Source of the DNA: Streptomyces sp. CG1
GTDB taxonomy: Bacteria > Actinomycetota > Actinomycetes > Streptomycetales > Streptomycetaceae
NCBI RefSeq assembly: GCF_041080625.1
Contig: NZ_CP163518.1
Coordinates: 10,099,501 to 10,163,500 of the forward strand
Length of the DNA: 64,000 nucleotides
Direction of reading: 5' to 3'
In this document: positions 16,208 to 24,048 of the stretch, in pieces
How positions within the stretch are numbered: position 1 is the first letter of the stretch
Layout: every line of letters begins with the position of its first letter
Position numbers and translations under genes: made by a program
The notes under the pieces: model-generated
Told to the model about the DNA's origin: nothing
The model's database searches: none
The model's input: the letters and a program-made list of their open reading frames with translations, nothing else

Positions 16208-17371
16208 TCAGGTGTGCGCGGTCGTGCCGTCGCTGAGGTGCAGGACCGCGTCCACCGCGTCGAGCGTCGCCTGGTCGAGCGGGAAGTAGCCCCACCTGGG
16301 GTGGGTGTCCGTCCGTTTGCGGGCAGCGGGGGCCGTGGCGGACGCGGTGACCGTGGTGGCTGCTTCCAGGCCCCACGTGGTGATACGGCGCTGGAGGCGG
16401 CCCTCATAGGTCTCCGGGTCCGGGTCGCGCAGCCCGAGGGCCTCGCTGCGGCCCAGGCTGCCGACGACACAGACGTACCGTTCGCCCAGCAGGGAACCCG
16501 CGATGGCACCGGCGCCGGACCAGTCGGCGGCCAGGTCGCCCAGGCGCCAGACGCACAGGTTCCGCTGCAGATGGAGGTTGTGCGCGAAGACCAGGGTCGC
16601 GCCCCGCTCTGCCTCGATGCTGCGGATGTCCAGGAGGTTCTGGGCCATGAGTGCGTCCCGGGTGGCGTGCAGCCCGGCTATCCGGAGGCTTGGCTCGAGG
16701 GGCTGTGCGCACTGCTTGTGGTAGCGCAGCAGACCGAGGCCTGCGGTGAGATGGGTCCGGGCCCTGAACCACTCGGCGCGGGAGGTCGCCGTGATCAGCT
16801 CGGGCGCACGTGCGTAGAGCGAGTTGAGCATGTCGTCCGCGAGCAACCGCAGCCGCTCGGCCTCGGCCGAGGTGCCGGGCGACATCGCGGCGTCCAGGAC
16901 CGCCTCCGGGCGGCTCCACCGGGTGTCGTCTCCGATCAGGCCTGCGAAGTCGAGATCGAGTGCCAGATAGTCTCGGGCGTGTTCCAGATAGGGCCGCGGG
17001 CTGGGTGCGCTGGTGTTCTCCGTCGGGGCGTCGAAGCCGTGGAAGGCCAGAAGCCGTTCTGGCGGCCGGTGCTCGTTGTACTCGCGCATCCAGCTGACCA
17101 GCCGCCGGTTGGCGTCCTGCCCTCCCCAACCATGGGAGAAGCCTTCGCGCATGACCGTGTCGAGGCTGCCGGTTCCCTCCTGGACGTAGTCGTTCACGGC
17201 GAGGGCGGCCACGCGGTCGATCTCGAGGGCGATGGAGCGGAAGCCGTGGTCGACCAGCTGGGCGAACAGCTCGTTCCTCACCCGCCCGAAGGCCGGTTCC
17301 TGATGTGTCGGCTCACCCAGCGCCAAGAGATCGCATGACGGGGTGACGAAGTCGCGGATGTCCTGACTCAT
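16208..17371 (-). CDS. erythromycin esterase-family protein
   Basis: A 387-residue protein of the erythromycin esterase (EreA)/succinoglycan-biosynthesis-like family. Signatures: LLALGEPTHQEPAFGRVRNE (active-site His/Glu loop), GFRSIALEIDR, MREYNEHRPPERLLAFHGFD and LVFAHNLHLQRN. True Ere enzymes hydrolyse the macrolide lactone, but many actinobacterial members are not resistance enzymes. ATG 17371 was chosen; TTG 17380 is an alternative. It is divergent from a TioE-like MerR regulator with only 103 bases between starts and a strong inverted repeat there, so regulation by that protein is likely. Resistance function is not shown. Confidence 0.85.
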   Translation of the reverse strand: MSQDIRDFVTPSCDLLALGEPTHQEPAFGRVRNELFAQLVDHGFRSIALEIDRVAALAVNDYVQEGTGSLDTVMREGFSHGWGGQDANRRLVSWMREYNEHRPPERLLAFHGFDAPTENTSAPSPRPYLEHARDYLALDLDFAGLIGDDTRWSRPEAVLDAAMSPGTSAEAERLRLLADDMLNSLYARAPELITATSRAEWFRARTHLTAGLGLLRYHKQCAQPLEPSLRIAGLHATRDALMAQNLLDIRSIEAERGATLVFAHNLHLQRNLCVWRLGDLAADWSGAGAIAGSLLGERYVCVVGSLGRSEALGLRDPDPETYEGRLQRRITTWGLEAATTVTASATAPAARKRTDTHPRWGYFPLDQATLDAVDAVLHLSDGTTAHT

Positions 17372-17400
17372 GAGCCTCAATCGTATCTTTGAAAGATCAA

Positions 17401-17471
17401 TTGAGACTTTGCAGCGGCCTCAGTGGGCAGAACCAGCCACTCCGTGGAGCAGACCTGCGGTAAAGTCTCAA
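17401..17471. promoter_or_regulatory. inverted repeat pair between ereA-like gene and TioE-like regulator
   Basis: TTGAGACTTT (17401-17410) and its exact reverse complement AAAGTCTCAA (17462-17471) are 51 bases apart, in the 103-base space between the two divergent starts. The second copy ends 3 bases before the GTG of the regulator. Ten-base perfect arms are unlikely by chance at this GC content. They fit two half-operators or two separate sites of the MerR-type regulator, one at each promoter. Confidence 0.55.
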
Positions 17472-17474
17472 CCG

Positions 17475-18209
17475 GTGAGCACCTTGCGACCGACCGACCT
17501 CGCCCGCGAGCACGGCATCTCGACCCAGGCGGTGCGCAACTACGAACGGCACGGATTCATCCCGCTCGCCGAGCGCACCTCCAGCGGCTACCGGATCTAC
17601 ACCGAGGTGCACGCGGCCGCCCTCCGCGCCTACCTCTCGCTCGTCCTGGCGTACGGCTACGCGACCGGCGGCCAGGTCATGACCGCGCTCCACCGGGACG
17701 ACCTCGGCGAGGCCCTGACGCTCATCGACCGCGGGCACAGTCAGCTGCTGCGCGACCGGGACACCCTCGACGCCGTACGCACGGCGGTGCGTCACCTGAC
17801 GGCGGAGAACGTGGCCGCGCCGGCTCCCGCCCCGGATACGGGGACCCGTACCGTCGGCGAACTCGCGCACCAACTCGGTGTCACACCGGCGACCCTGCGC
17901 AACTGGGAAAGCGCGGGCATCCTCACCCCCGGCCGGGACCGGGCCACCGGATACCGCGTCTTCCACGCCGACGACATCCGCGACGCCGAGCTGGCGCACC
18001 TCCTCCGACGCGGGGGCTATCTGCTCGAGCACATCGCCGCCGTGGTCCAGCAGATCCGCACGGCCGGCGGCACGGAGGCACTCGCCGCCTCTCTGGACGC
18101 CTGGCAGCACAAACTCACCGCGCAGGGCCTCGCCATGCTGCACGCGGCCACGCACCTCAGCGCCTACTTGAAGCACCTCGGCAGCGAAAACCAGACCGAC
18201 CCGCTCTGA
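17475..18209 (+). CDS. TioE-family MerR-type transcriptional regulator
   Basis: A 244-residue protein with two MerR-like helix-turn-helix units in tandem: RPTDLAREHGISTQAVRNYE (about 5-25) and TVGELAHQLGVTPATLRNWE (about 120-140). Each has its own wing (GYRIYTEVHAAALRAY; GYRVFHADDIRDAELA). This double-HTH layout is typical of the TioE group. GTG 17475 is used because it places the first HTH near the N-terminus; the frame stays open upstream. It is divergent from the erythromycin-esterase-like gene and probably regulates it and itself through the inverted repeat at 17401-17471. Confidence 0.87.
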   Translation: MSTLRPTDLAREHGISTQAVRNYERHGFIPLAERTSSGYRIYTEVHAAALRAYLSLVLAYGYATGGQVMTALHRDDLGEALTLIDRGHSQLLRDRDTLDAVRTAVRHLTAENVAAPAPAPDTGTRTVGELAHQLGVTPATLRNWESAGILTPGRDRATGYRVFHADDIRDAELAHLLRRGGYLLEHIAAVVQQIRTAGGTEALAASLDAWQHKLTAQGLAMLHAATHLSAYLKHLGSENQTDPL

Positions 18210-18273
18210 GCGACGCGGTAGCTGCTGTGGCGGCGAGACATCACCATCCGGGGCCACTCCCAACAGAACCCCC

Positions 18274-18288
18274 TTACCGCTGAGCTAA
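18274..18288 (-). other. possible tRNA D-arm fragment
   Basis: Read on the minus strand, this is TTAGCTCAGCGGTAA, the near-invariant D-stem/loop start of many bacterial tRNAs. Sequence on both sides does not fold into the rest of a tRNA: there is no matching GAGC, anticodon arm or TTC arm. It could be a relic attachment site or chance. Low confidence. Confidence 0.2.
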
Positions 18289-18297
18289 GTTGACGCG

Positions 18298-19137
18298 ATG
18301 CGCTTCGCGTTCAAGACATCGCCGCAGGGCACCGCATGGGAGGCCATGCGCGACGTATGGCGGGCGGCCGACGAGATCGAGATCTTCGAGTCCGGATGGA
18401 CCTCCGACCACTTCCAGGCGATGCACGGCACCAGCCCGGCCACCCCGCGCCTGGAGGGCTGGATCGCCCTGGCGGCACTGGCCCAGGCCACTCGGCGCCT
18501 GCGCCTGGGCACACTGGTCACCGGTATCCACTACCGGCACCCGGCGGTCCTCGCGAACATGGCCGCGACCCTCGACGTCATCTCCCACGGCCGGCTGGAA
18601 CTCGGTATCGGAACAGGCTGGAACGAAGAGGAGTCCCGCGCCTACGGCATCGAGCTCGGCTCACCGCGACAGCGCAGCGACCGCTTCGAGGAGGCCTGCG
18701 CCGTGCTCACCGGCCTGCTCGGCCCGCAGCAGACCACCACCTTCAAGGGCGCCTACTACGAGCTGACGGACGCACGCTGCAACCCGAAGCCCGTCCAGCG
18801 CCCGCATCCGCCGCTGTGCATCGGCGGCAGCGGGGAGAAGCGCACGCTGCGGACTGTGGCGCGGTACGCCCAGCACTGGAACTTCGACACCGGAACGCCC
18901 GCCCAGTTCCGCAGGGCACGCGAGGTGCTGTCCGAGCACTGCGGCCGTATCGGACGCGACCCTGCGGAGATCCGCCTGTCGGCCCAGGTCCGCCACACCG
19001 GCGACCCCGCCGTAACGGCCGCGAGCGCAGCGTCCTTCGCCGCGGAGGGGGCCGAACTCGCGATCGTCCACCTCCCGTTGCCGTACTCACCCCAGGTGTT
19101 GGAACCCCTGGCGCACGAGCTGGCGATGGTTTCGTGA
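18298..19137 (+). CDS. LLM class F420-dependent oxidoreductase
   Basis: A 279-residue luciferase-like (TIM-barrel) oxidoreductase. Family marks: ESGWTSDHFQAM, EGWIALAALAQATRRLRLGT, LVTGIHYRHPAVLANMAATL, GRLELGIGTGWNEEE and HPPLCIGGSGEKRTLR. It is of the type that binds F420 and moves a hydride to or from an unknown substrate. ATG 18298 is the start. The P-loop kinase gene follows 45 bases downstream on the same strand and may be cotranscribed. Confidence 0.88.
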   Translation: MRFAFKTSPQGTAWEAMRDVWRAADEIEIFESGWTSDHFQAMHGTSPATPRLEGWIALAALAQATRRLRLGTLVTGIHYRHPAVLANMAATLDVISHGRLELGIGTGWNEEESRAYGIELGSPRQRSDRFEEACAVLTGLLGPQQTTTFKGAYYELTDARCNPKPVQRPHPPLCIGGSGEKRTLRTVARYAQHWNFDTGTPAQFRRAREVLSEHCGRIGRDPAEIRLSAQVRHTGDPAVTAASAASFAAEGAELAIVHLPLPYSPQVLEPLAHELAMVS

Positions 19138-19182
19138 TCGGAAGCGGCATCGGAGAAGTCGGCGGCCGGTAACCTGCGGCAG

Positions 19183-19719
19183 ATGAGAGTCGGTACCGAA
19201 CAGACCCGGCTGGTGGTGCTGCGTGGCAACAGCGCCTCGGGCAAGTCGTCCGTCGCGGCCGGTGTCCGTGACCGTTTCGGCCGTGGACTGGCCCTGGTGG
19301 AGCAGGACCAACTCCGCCGGATCGTACTGCGGGAGCGGGACCGGCCGGGTGCGGCGAACATCGGTCTGATCGACACCGTCGCCCGGTACGCCCTGGACGC
19401 CGGCTATCACGTGCTGGTGGAGGGCATCCTGTACGCCGACCGCTACGGCGGCATGCTCGCCCGGCTGCGTGCCGACCACCGGGGGCCGACCCATGGCTAC
19501 TACCTCGATGTGCCGTTCGGTGAGACCCTCGCCCGCCATGCGACCAAGCCGATCGCCGACGATGTGAGCGAGGCTGACCTGCGGGACTGGTATAGGCAGC
19601 GTGACCTGCTGCCCGGGGGAGGGGAGACGGTCATCGGCGCCGACAGCTCGTTGACGGAGACGGTCGACCACATCATGCGCGACACGGGGCTGGCCGGCCT
19701 TCCGCCGCTGGACGTCTGA
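19183..19719 (+). CDS. P-loop kinase-like protein
   Basis: A 178-residue P-loop NTPase. Walker A is GNSASGKSSVAAGVRDRF (about 16-33), and an acidic Walker-B-like strand reads YHVLVEGILYADRY. A conserved EQDQLRR after the first helix is typical of small kinases related to zeta-toxin/chloramphenicol phosphotransferase folds. The substrate is unknown; there is no antitoxin gene next to it, so a toxin role is not supported. ATG 19183 follows a CTGCGGC-type weak site. It is 45 bases behind the F420 oxidoreductase gene. Confidence 0.82.
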   Translation: MRVGTEQTRLVVLRGNSASGKSSVAAGVRDRFGRGLALVEQDQLRRIVLRERDRPGAANIGLIDTVARYALDAGYHVLVEGILYADRYGGMLARLRADHRGPTHGYYLDVPFGETLARHATKPIADDVSEADLRDWYRQRDLLPGGGETVIGADSSLTETVDHIMRDTGLAGLPPLDV

Positions 19720-19892
19720 CACCGCCCGCGCGGTCGGCGCGGCTCGGACCGATCTCTCACCGGCACATGCCCTTGTGGGGTGCATCCGGCGGGATCGGTC
19801 TGAGTCGCCGGGACCCGGAAGGCCGGCCGCAGCCGTACCACCGGCCCCGGCTGGAGGTACCCCTTCCCGTCGGCCCTCCAGCCGGGATCCCG

Positions 19893-20816
19893 TCAGGCGC
19901 TGGCGGCCGGAACGGTGAAGTAGTACCCCTTGTCCAGGTCTTCGAGAAGACCCGGGTGAGTCGGCGTCCAGCCCAGCAGTTCGCGGGTCAGGTTGCTCGA
20001 CGCCGGGACGTCGATGCCGAGGAAGCCGGCCAGCCAGCCGAAGTGCTCGGCCGCCGCCTCCGGCGCCACGGAGACCACCGGCACATCGAGGTGCCGGCCG
20101 ATCACCTCGGCCACGTCACGGATCGCGACGCCCTCCTCCGCGACACCGTGCAGCACCGAACCGGCCGGGGCCTGCTCGGCAGCGAGGCGGAACAGCTGCG
20201 CGGCGTCGATGCGGTGGACGGCCGGCCAGCGGTTGGTGCCGTCGCCGAGGTAGCCGGAGACGCCCTTGGCACGGGCGATGGCGACCAGCATCGCCATGAA
20301 GCCGTTGTCTCCGTCACCGTGGCAGGTGGGCGAGAGCCGCACCACGGACGAACGGATCCCGCGAGAGGCGAACCCGAGCACCTCCTTGGCGGTGACCGCT
20401 CGGATCGTGATCGGCGAGTCGGAGTGCGTGGGCATGTCCAGCTCGGTCGCCACCCGCCCGGGGGCCAGTCCGGCCAGGCCGGAGGCGAGGACGAAGGGCC
20501 GGTCGGTGCCGGCGAGCGCCTCGCCGAAGGTGTCGACGGCGCGCCGGTCGGCCTCGGCCGCGCCCTGGAAATCGCCGCTGAAGGCGGTGTCGTGCTTGAA
20601 GGCGAGGTGGATCACCCCGTCCGACGCGGCGGCCGCGTCCCGCAGGACGTCGAGGTCGTCGACGGTGCCGCGGACGGCCTCGGCGCCCGCCGCGGTGAGC
20701 GCGGCGGCGGAGGCGTCGGAGCGGGCGAGCCCGGCGACCTGGTGTCCGGCTTCGATGAGCTGGGGTACGAGGGCGGATCCGATCCAGCCGGAGGCGCCGG
20801 TGACGAAGATGCGCAT
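19893..20816 (-). CDS. NAD-dependent epimerase/SDR family oxidoreductase
   Basis: A 307-residue extended-SDR protein starting MRIFVTGASGWIGSALVPQL (TGxxGxxG motif at 6-13), with D/R preference loop LARSDASAAALTAAGAEAVR. The usual YxxxK pair is not obvious (TIRAVTAKEVLGFASRGIR), so it fits the atypical NmrA/epimerase-like group. ATG 20816 has GAGGTCTCCC directly before it. It is divergent from a TetR gene with two dyad operators between, so TetR-type repression by small ligands is likely. The substrate is unknown. Confidence 0.88.
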   Translation of the reverse strand: MRIFVTGASGWIGSALVPQLIEAGHQVAGLARSDASAAALTAAGAEAVRGTVDDLDVLRDAAAASDGVIHLAFKHDTAFSGDFQGAAEADRRAVDTFGEALAGTDRPFVLASGLAGLAPGRVATELDMPTHSDSPITIRAVTAKEVLGFASRGIRSSVVRLSPTCHGDGDNGFMAMLVAIARAKGVSGYLGDGTNRWPAVHRIDAAQLFRLAAEQAPAGSVLHGVAEEGVAIRDVAEVIGRHLDVPVVSVAPEAAAEHFGWLAGFLGIDVPASSNLTRELLGWTPTHPGLLEDLDKGYYFTVPAASA

Positions 20817-20844
20817 GGGAGACCTCAAAGACTCGATGTCAGTG

Positions 20845-20859
20845 ACTGTCATAGACAGT
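20845..20859. promoter_or_regulatory. TetR operator dyad 1
   Basis: ACTGTC-ATA-GACAGT is a perfect 6+6 inverted repeat with a 3-base centre, 28 bases upstream of the SDR start. It lies in the space between the SDR gene and the divergent TetR gene and is probably bound by the TetR protein to repress the SDR promoter. Confidence 0.65.
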
Positions 20860-20864
20860 ACACC

Positions 20865-20893
20865 TGATGTCAGCCCCTGTCATCACGTAAGAT
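20865..20893 (+). promoter_or_regulatory. TetR operator dyad 2 overlapping the tetR promoter
   Basis: TGATGTCAG (20865-20873), CCC, then CTGTCATCA (20877-20885) form a near-perfect dyad (8 of 9 pairs). It overlaps a candidate promoter of tetR: TGATGT, 17 bases, then TAAGAT (20888-20893). ATG 20900 follows 6 bases after the -10, so the transcript is probably leaderless. The dyad shares GTCA/TGAC half sites with dyad 1, as expected for autorepression. Confidence 0.6.
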
Positions 20894-20899
20894 CTCCGC

Positions 20900-21466
20900 A
20901 TGGGTAGATGGGAGCCGGACGCGCGCGGACGCCTGGCGAAGGCGGCGCTGGAGCTCTACGCCGAGCGCGGGTACGAGCAGACCACCGTGGCGGAGATCGC
21001 CAAGCGCGCCGGGCTCACGGAGCGGACCTTCTTCCGGCACTACACCGACAAGCGCGAGGTGCTCTTTGCCGGCTCCGGTGAGCTGGAGGAACTGTTCGTG
21101 CGGGCGGTCGCCGGCGCCCCGGAGTCCGTGGCGACGCTCGACGTGCTGACGGTCGGGCTGGACGCCGTCGCCGAGCTGTTCGCCGACCGGCGTGAGTTCG
21201 CGCGCCGGCGGCATGCCGTGATCACGGCCAACGCGGAACTGCAGGAGCGCGAGCTGATCAAACTCGCTTCACTGACGGCCGCGCTCACCGGCACCCTGCG
21301 CGGCCGCGGTGTCGCCGAACCGGCCGCGAGCCTGGCCGCCGAGGCGGCGGTCGCCGTCTTCAAGGTCGCCTTCGAGCGCTGGATCGCACCGGGCGAGGAA
21401 CGCCCGATGCCGCAGCTGATAAGAGAGTCGCTGGCCGAACTCAAGGCCGTGACCTCGGGCGCCTAG
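20900..21466 (+). CDS. TetR/AcrR family transcriptional regulator
   Basis: A 188-residue TetR protein. The N-terminal HTH is LYAERGYEQTTVAEIAKRAG and LTERTFFRHYTDKREVLFAG (about 20-60). The C-terminal ligand domain is helical and variable. It is divergent from the SDR gene at 19893 with two operator dyads between, so it likely represses both. ATG 20900 is probably the 5' end or close to it (leaderless). A hairpin terminator lies 43 bases after the stop. Confidence 0.92.
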   Translation: MGRWEPDARGRLAKAALELYAERGYEQTTVAEIAKRAGLTERTFFRHYTDKREVLFAGSGELEELFVRAVAGAPESVATLDVLTVGLDAVAELFADRREFARRRHAVITANAELQERELIKLASLTAALTGTLRGRGVAEPAASLAAEAAVAVFKVAFERWIAPGEERPMPQLIRESLAELKAVTSGA

Positions 21467-21509
21467 GGCCTACCCGACCGACGCGGCCCCCATCCGGCCG
21501 GGCTGCCCC

Positions 21510-21537
21510 GAACTGCCCTGGTGGCGCAGGGCAGTTC
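21510..21537. terminator. bidirectional hairpin terminator
   Basis: GAACTGCCCT (21510-21519) and AGGGCAGTTC (21528-21537) form a perfect 10-base-pair stem with an 8-base loop, in the 95-base gap between the convergent tetR and glycosidase genes. No T-run follows, which is usual in high-GC actinobacteria. It should end transcripts from both sides. Confidence 0.75.
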
Positions 21538-21561
21538 CATCCAGCGAACGGAGCGCGGCCG

Positions 21562-23898
21562 TTACGGCAGGCCCCATGCCGGACCCGGCTCGCTGACGGC
21601 GACGGGAGCGATGACGAGGTCCGGCAGGGAGCCGGAGTGGACGAGGACCTCGCGGCCCCTCGGCAGATCGATGGCGAGGGTGCCCTCGCCCAGGTCCCGG
21701 GTGCGGGCCGGGGTGCCGTCGTCGAGCAGCACGGTGAGGGACCCGCTCAGCCCGTGCCGGAGCTTGAGCGGCTCGCCCGCCAGGCTCCTGATCCGGATGA
21801 ATCGCGTGGATCCCGCCTGGCGGACGGCACTGACGAGAAAGGCGCCCTGCGTACGGAAGTTGTGCAGGGTCGCGTCCGCCCAGACGGACGGGACGGCCGG
21901 GAACACGCGGACGACCCCGCCCCAGCTCTGGCAGAACATGTCGTGCAGGGACTGCGAGGCGGACAGCGGCGTCTCGATGACCGGGCCGGCCTCGGTGTAG
22001 TGCGTGTTGGCGCGGCAGGGGAATCGGGTGCTCGGGTCGAAGAACTTCCGCAGATACGCGATCGCCGTGTCACCGTCGCCGGTCATCGCGTACATGGAGG
22101 CGGCGCCCGTGTAGCTGTAGCCCCGGTGGGCTCCGGTCAGCGCGTGCCAGCGGGTCACCGACTTCGTGATCAGGTCGCGGCTTTCGGGCTGGTCCCAGTT
22201 GACGAGGTAGAGCGGGTACACCATCAGCAGATGCGAGTAGTGCCGGTGGGACTGCGCGTACGGGGTGTCGGCGCCGATCATGAAGCCGTTGTCGTCGACC
22301 GGGTACGGTGTCAGCCGGGCCAGCACCTCCTGCCAGCGCGGCGTCAACTCGTCGTCGATTCGCAGCAGTTCGGCCGAGTCCAGGAGCGTCTGGCAGCCCC
22401 AGCGGATCAGGGCCAGGTCGTAGTTGGTGTCCCGGGGTGGCACGACGGGGTACTCGGGTGAGAGCGTGCTCGGCAGGTGGAGCCTGCCGTCGCTGCCCGG
22501 GGTGAGGAAGTGCAGGTAGTAGCTGACGGCCCGGCGCAGTACGGGGTAGATCGTGTCGCGGAGCAGCGCCTTGTCCATGGAGTGCCGGTACGACAGCCAC
22601 ACATTGTGCAGCGCCCAGGTGAGGTCGCCGGTCTCGGCGCCCGTGCCCGGTTCTCCCACACCCCGGTTGGCGAACATGTCGGAGCTGCGGCCGATACCGG
22701 AGCTGTCCGAGCGGTAGGAGCCGGGCACGTTGGCGGCGAGCTGCTCCTGGTTCTGGCGCACCGTGGTGGCGAGCGAGTCGAGTTCGGGGTGGTTGAAGCC
22801 CTGGATGAGCCAGTACTCCAGCTGGACGTTGAGGTTCCACCAGACCGCGGGCCAGGGCGTGGGCTCCAGCCACGGCCCGGAGGTGGCCATCACGGGGCCG
22901 CCCGCGCGGCTGGCCGAGGCGACCTTGTACAGCTGGATCCAGTGGAAGCTCTGCAGCCGCTGGTCGGGGAACGACACGAAGCTCTTCCGGTAGAACGCGT
23001 GCCACCAGCCGGTGTGCCGACGCCGCAGGACGCCGTACGACGGCACGCGCCCGAGGTTGCGCAGCGAGTCCGCCTCGGCGGCGGTGCCGGAGGGGAAGCT
23101 GTGCCCGACGCTGAGCAGGAGGTCGTCGCCGGTACGGCGGTACGCCGTCGCGGTCTGGCCGCCGCCGATGAGGGGCTGGAGCACCTGCGCGGTCCCGTCG
23201 GCGGTGGTGCGGGTGGTCCAGGGCGGGTTGGCGGTGTAGCCGGCGGGCGGGGCCTCGCTGATGCGGCGGGGGCTGACGGCCTCCTCGGGGTGGAACGCCC
23301 AGGTGACCTGCTCTCCGCCGGCGGCCGTGACCCGGGCGGCGAAGACCTCGTCGTGAATGAGGGCGGACAGGGTGAGCGTGCCGGCGGTGGTGGTGACGGT
23401 CCCGGTGAGTTCGGCGTTCCACAGGCTCAGCCGCCAGTCGACGGCGGTGATGGTGCCGACCGGATCCAGCGTGAGATGCCCGACCGGCAGCCGGCAGGTG
23501 CCCCAACCGCTGCCGAACTCCGGGCGGTGGTCCTGAACGCGGCCGTGCTGCACGGTGAAGCGGATCCGGTTCGCACCCGGCTCCTGGTACACCATGCTGC
23601 CCAGCAGTCCGTCCCCGAGGAACGGGCCCTCGTACCAGAGCGTCGGCAGCCTGGTCCACAACAGGTCCTGGCCGCGCAGGAATCCGTCCCACGCGCGGTC
23701 GGAGGCCATGGTGTCACGGAGCATCCAGGGACGTCCGATGTCTTCCCCCGCGGTTCCGGTGCCGGTGGCAGGCCCCGCCGGCCTGGACCGTGTGGCGTGA
23801 GCCGGCCCGGGCAGCGCCGCCACCGCCGCTCCGCCCAGCGCGGTCCCGAGTACGGATCTGCGGTGAACCGGCGAGCGCTTCTCCGGCTGCGAGGTCAT
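21562..23898 (-). CDS. Tat-exported glycoside hydrolase, GH95-like
   Basis: A 778-residue secreted protein. The N-terminus has a Tat signal: SPVHRRSVLGTALGGAAVAA then LPGPAHATRS, with the RR pair and AHA cleavage context. The body has the GH95 alpha-L-fucosidase layout: an N-terminal beta domain (about 70-260) and an (alpha/alpha)6 barrel with WWNLNVQLEYW, where N355 and N357 match the catalytic Asn pair. HRHYSHLLMVYPL and a C-terminal beta domain follow. ATG 23898 has GGAGGG upstream. Fucose or related sugar release outside the cell is a fair guess; the substrate is not proven. It is divergent from a penicillin-binding protein gene. Confidence 0.82.
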   Translation of the reverse strand: MTSQPEKRSPVHRRSVLGTALGGAAVAALPGPAHATRSRPAGPATGTGTAGEDIGRPWMLRDTMASDRAWDGFLRGQDLLWTRLPTLWYEGPFLGDGLLGSMVYQEPGANRIRFTVQHGRVQDHRPEFGSGWGTCRLPVGHLTLDPVGTITAVDWRLSLWNAELTGTVTTTAGTLTLSALIHDEVFAARVTAAGGEQVTWAFHPEEAVSPRRISEAPPAGYTANPPWTTRTTADGTAQVLQPLIGGGQTATAYRRTGDDLLLSVGHSFPSGTAAEADSLRNLGRVPSYGVLRRRHTGWWHAFYRKSFVSFPDQRLQSFHWIQLYKVASASRAGGPVMATSGPWLEPTPWPAVWWNLNVQLEYWLIQGFNHPELDSLATTVRQNQEQLAANVPGSYRSDSSGIGRSSDMFANRGVGEPGTGAETGDLTWALHNVWLSYRHSMDKALLRDTIYPVLRRAVSYYLHFLTPGSDGRLHLPSTLSPEYPVVPPRDTNYDLALIRWGCQTLLDSAELLRIDDELTPRWQEVLARLTPYPVDDNGFMIGADTPYAQSHRHYSHLLMVYPLYLVNWDQPESRDLITKSVTRWHALTGAHRGYSYTGAASMYAMTGDGDTAIAYLRKFFDPSTRFPCRANTHYTEAGPVIETPLSASQSLHDMFCQSWGGVVRVFPAVPSVWADATLHNFRTQGAFLVSAVRQAGSTRFIRIRSLAGEPLKLRHGLSGSLTVLLDDGTPARTRDLGEGTLAIDLPRGREVLVHSGSLPDLVIAPVAVSEPGPAWGLP

Positions 23899-24048
23899 CG
23901 TCGCCCTCCAAACCTGACGGATCATCGAAACATCGGGTGTATCGGGGAACGTAGGGACACTGTGTGCGCATGTCAACAGTTGCGCCATTCGGTAGCGATC
24001 CATCAACTACGCGCACACGCATTCATAGAACGTCCATACGATCTACGC

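Noticed and set aside
17371..17475. Riboswitch or attenuator between the divergent genes
   Set aside because: The inverted arms are 51 bases apart and straddle both promoters; this fits protein binding better than an RNA element.
16208..18209. Antibiotic cluster suggested by the TioE-like regulator and FabF-like gene
   Set aside because: The two are about 40 kb apart with no PKS, NRPS, terpene or lanthipeptide genes between them.
19183..19719. Zeta-toxin of a toxin-antitoxin pair
   Set aside because: The kinase fold is similar, but there is no small antitoxin gene adjacent and the preceding gene is an F420 oxidoreductase.
22477..24048. In-frame 524-codon extension upstream of the penicillin-binding protein start
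   Set aside because: It is antisense to the GH95-like gene and has no domain; the membrane anchor begins at 24049.
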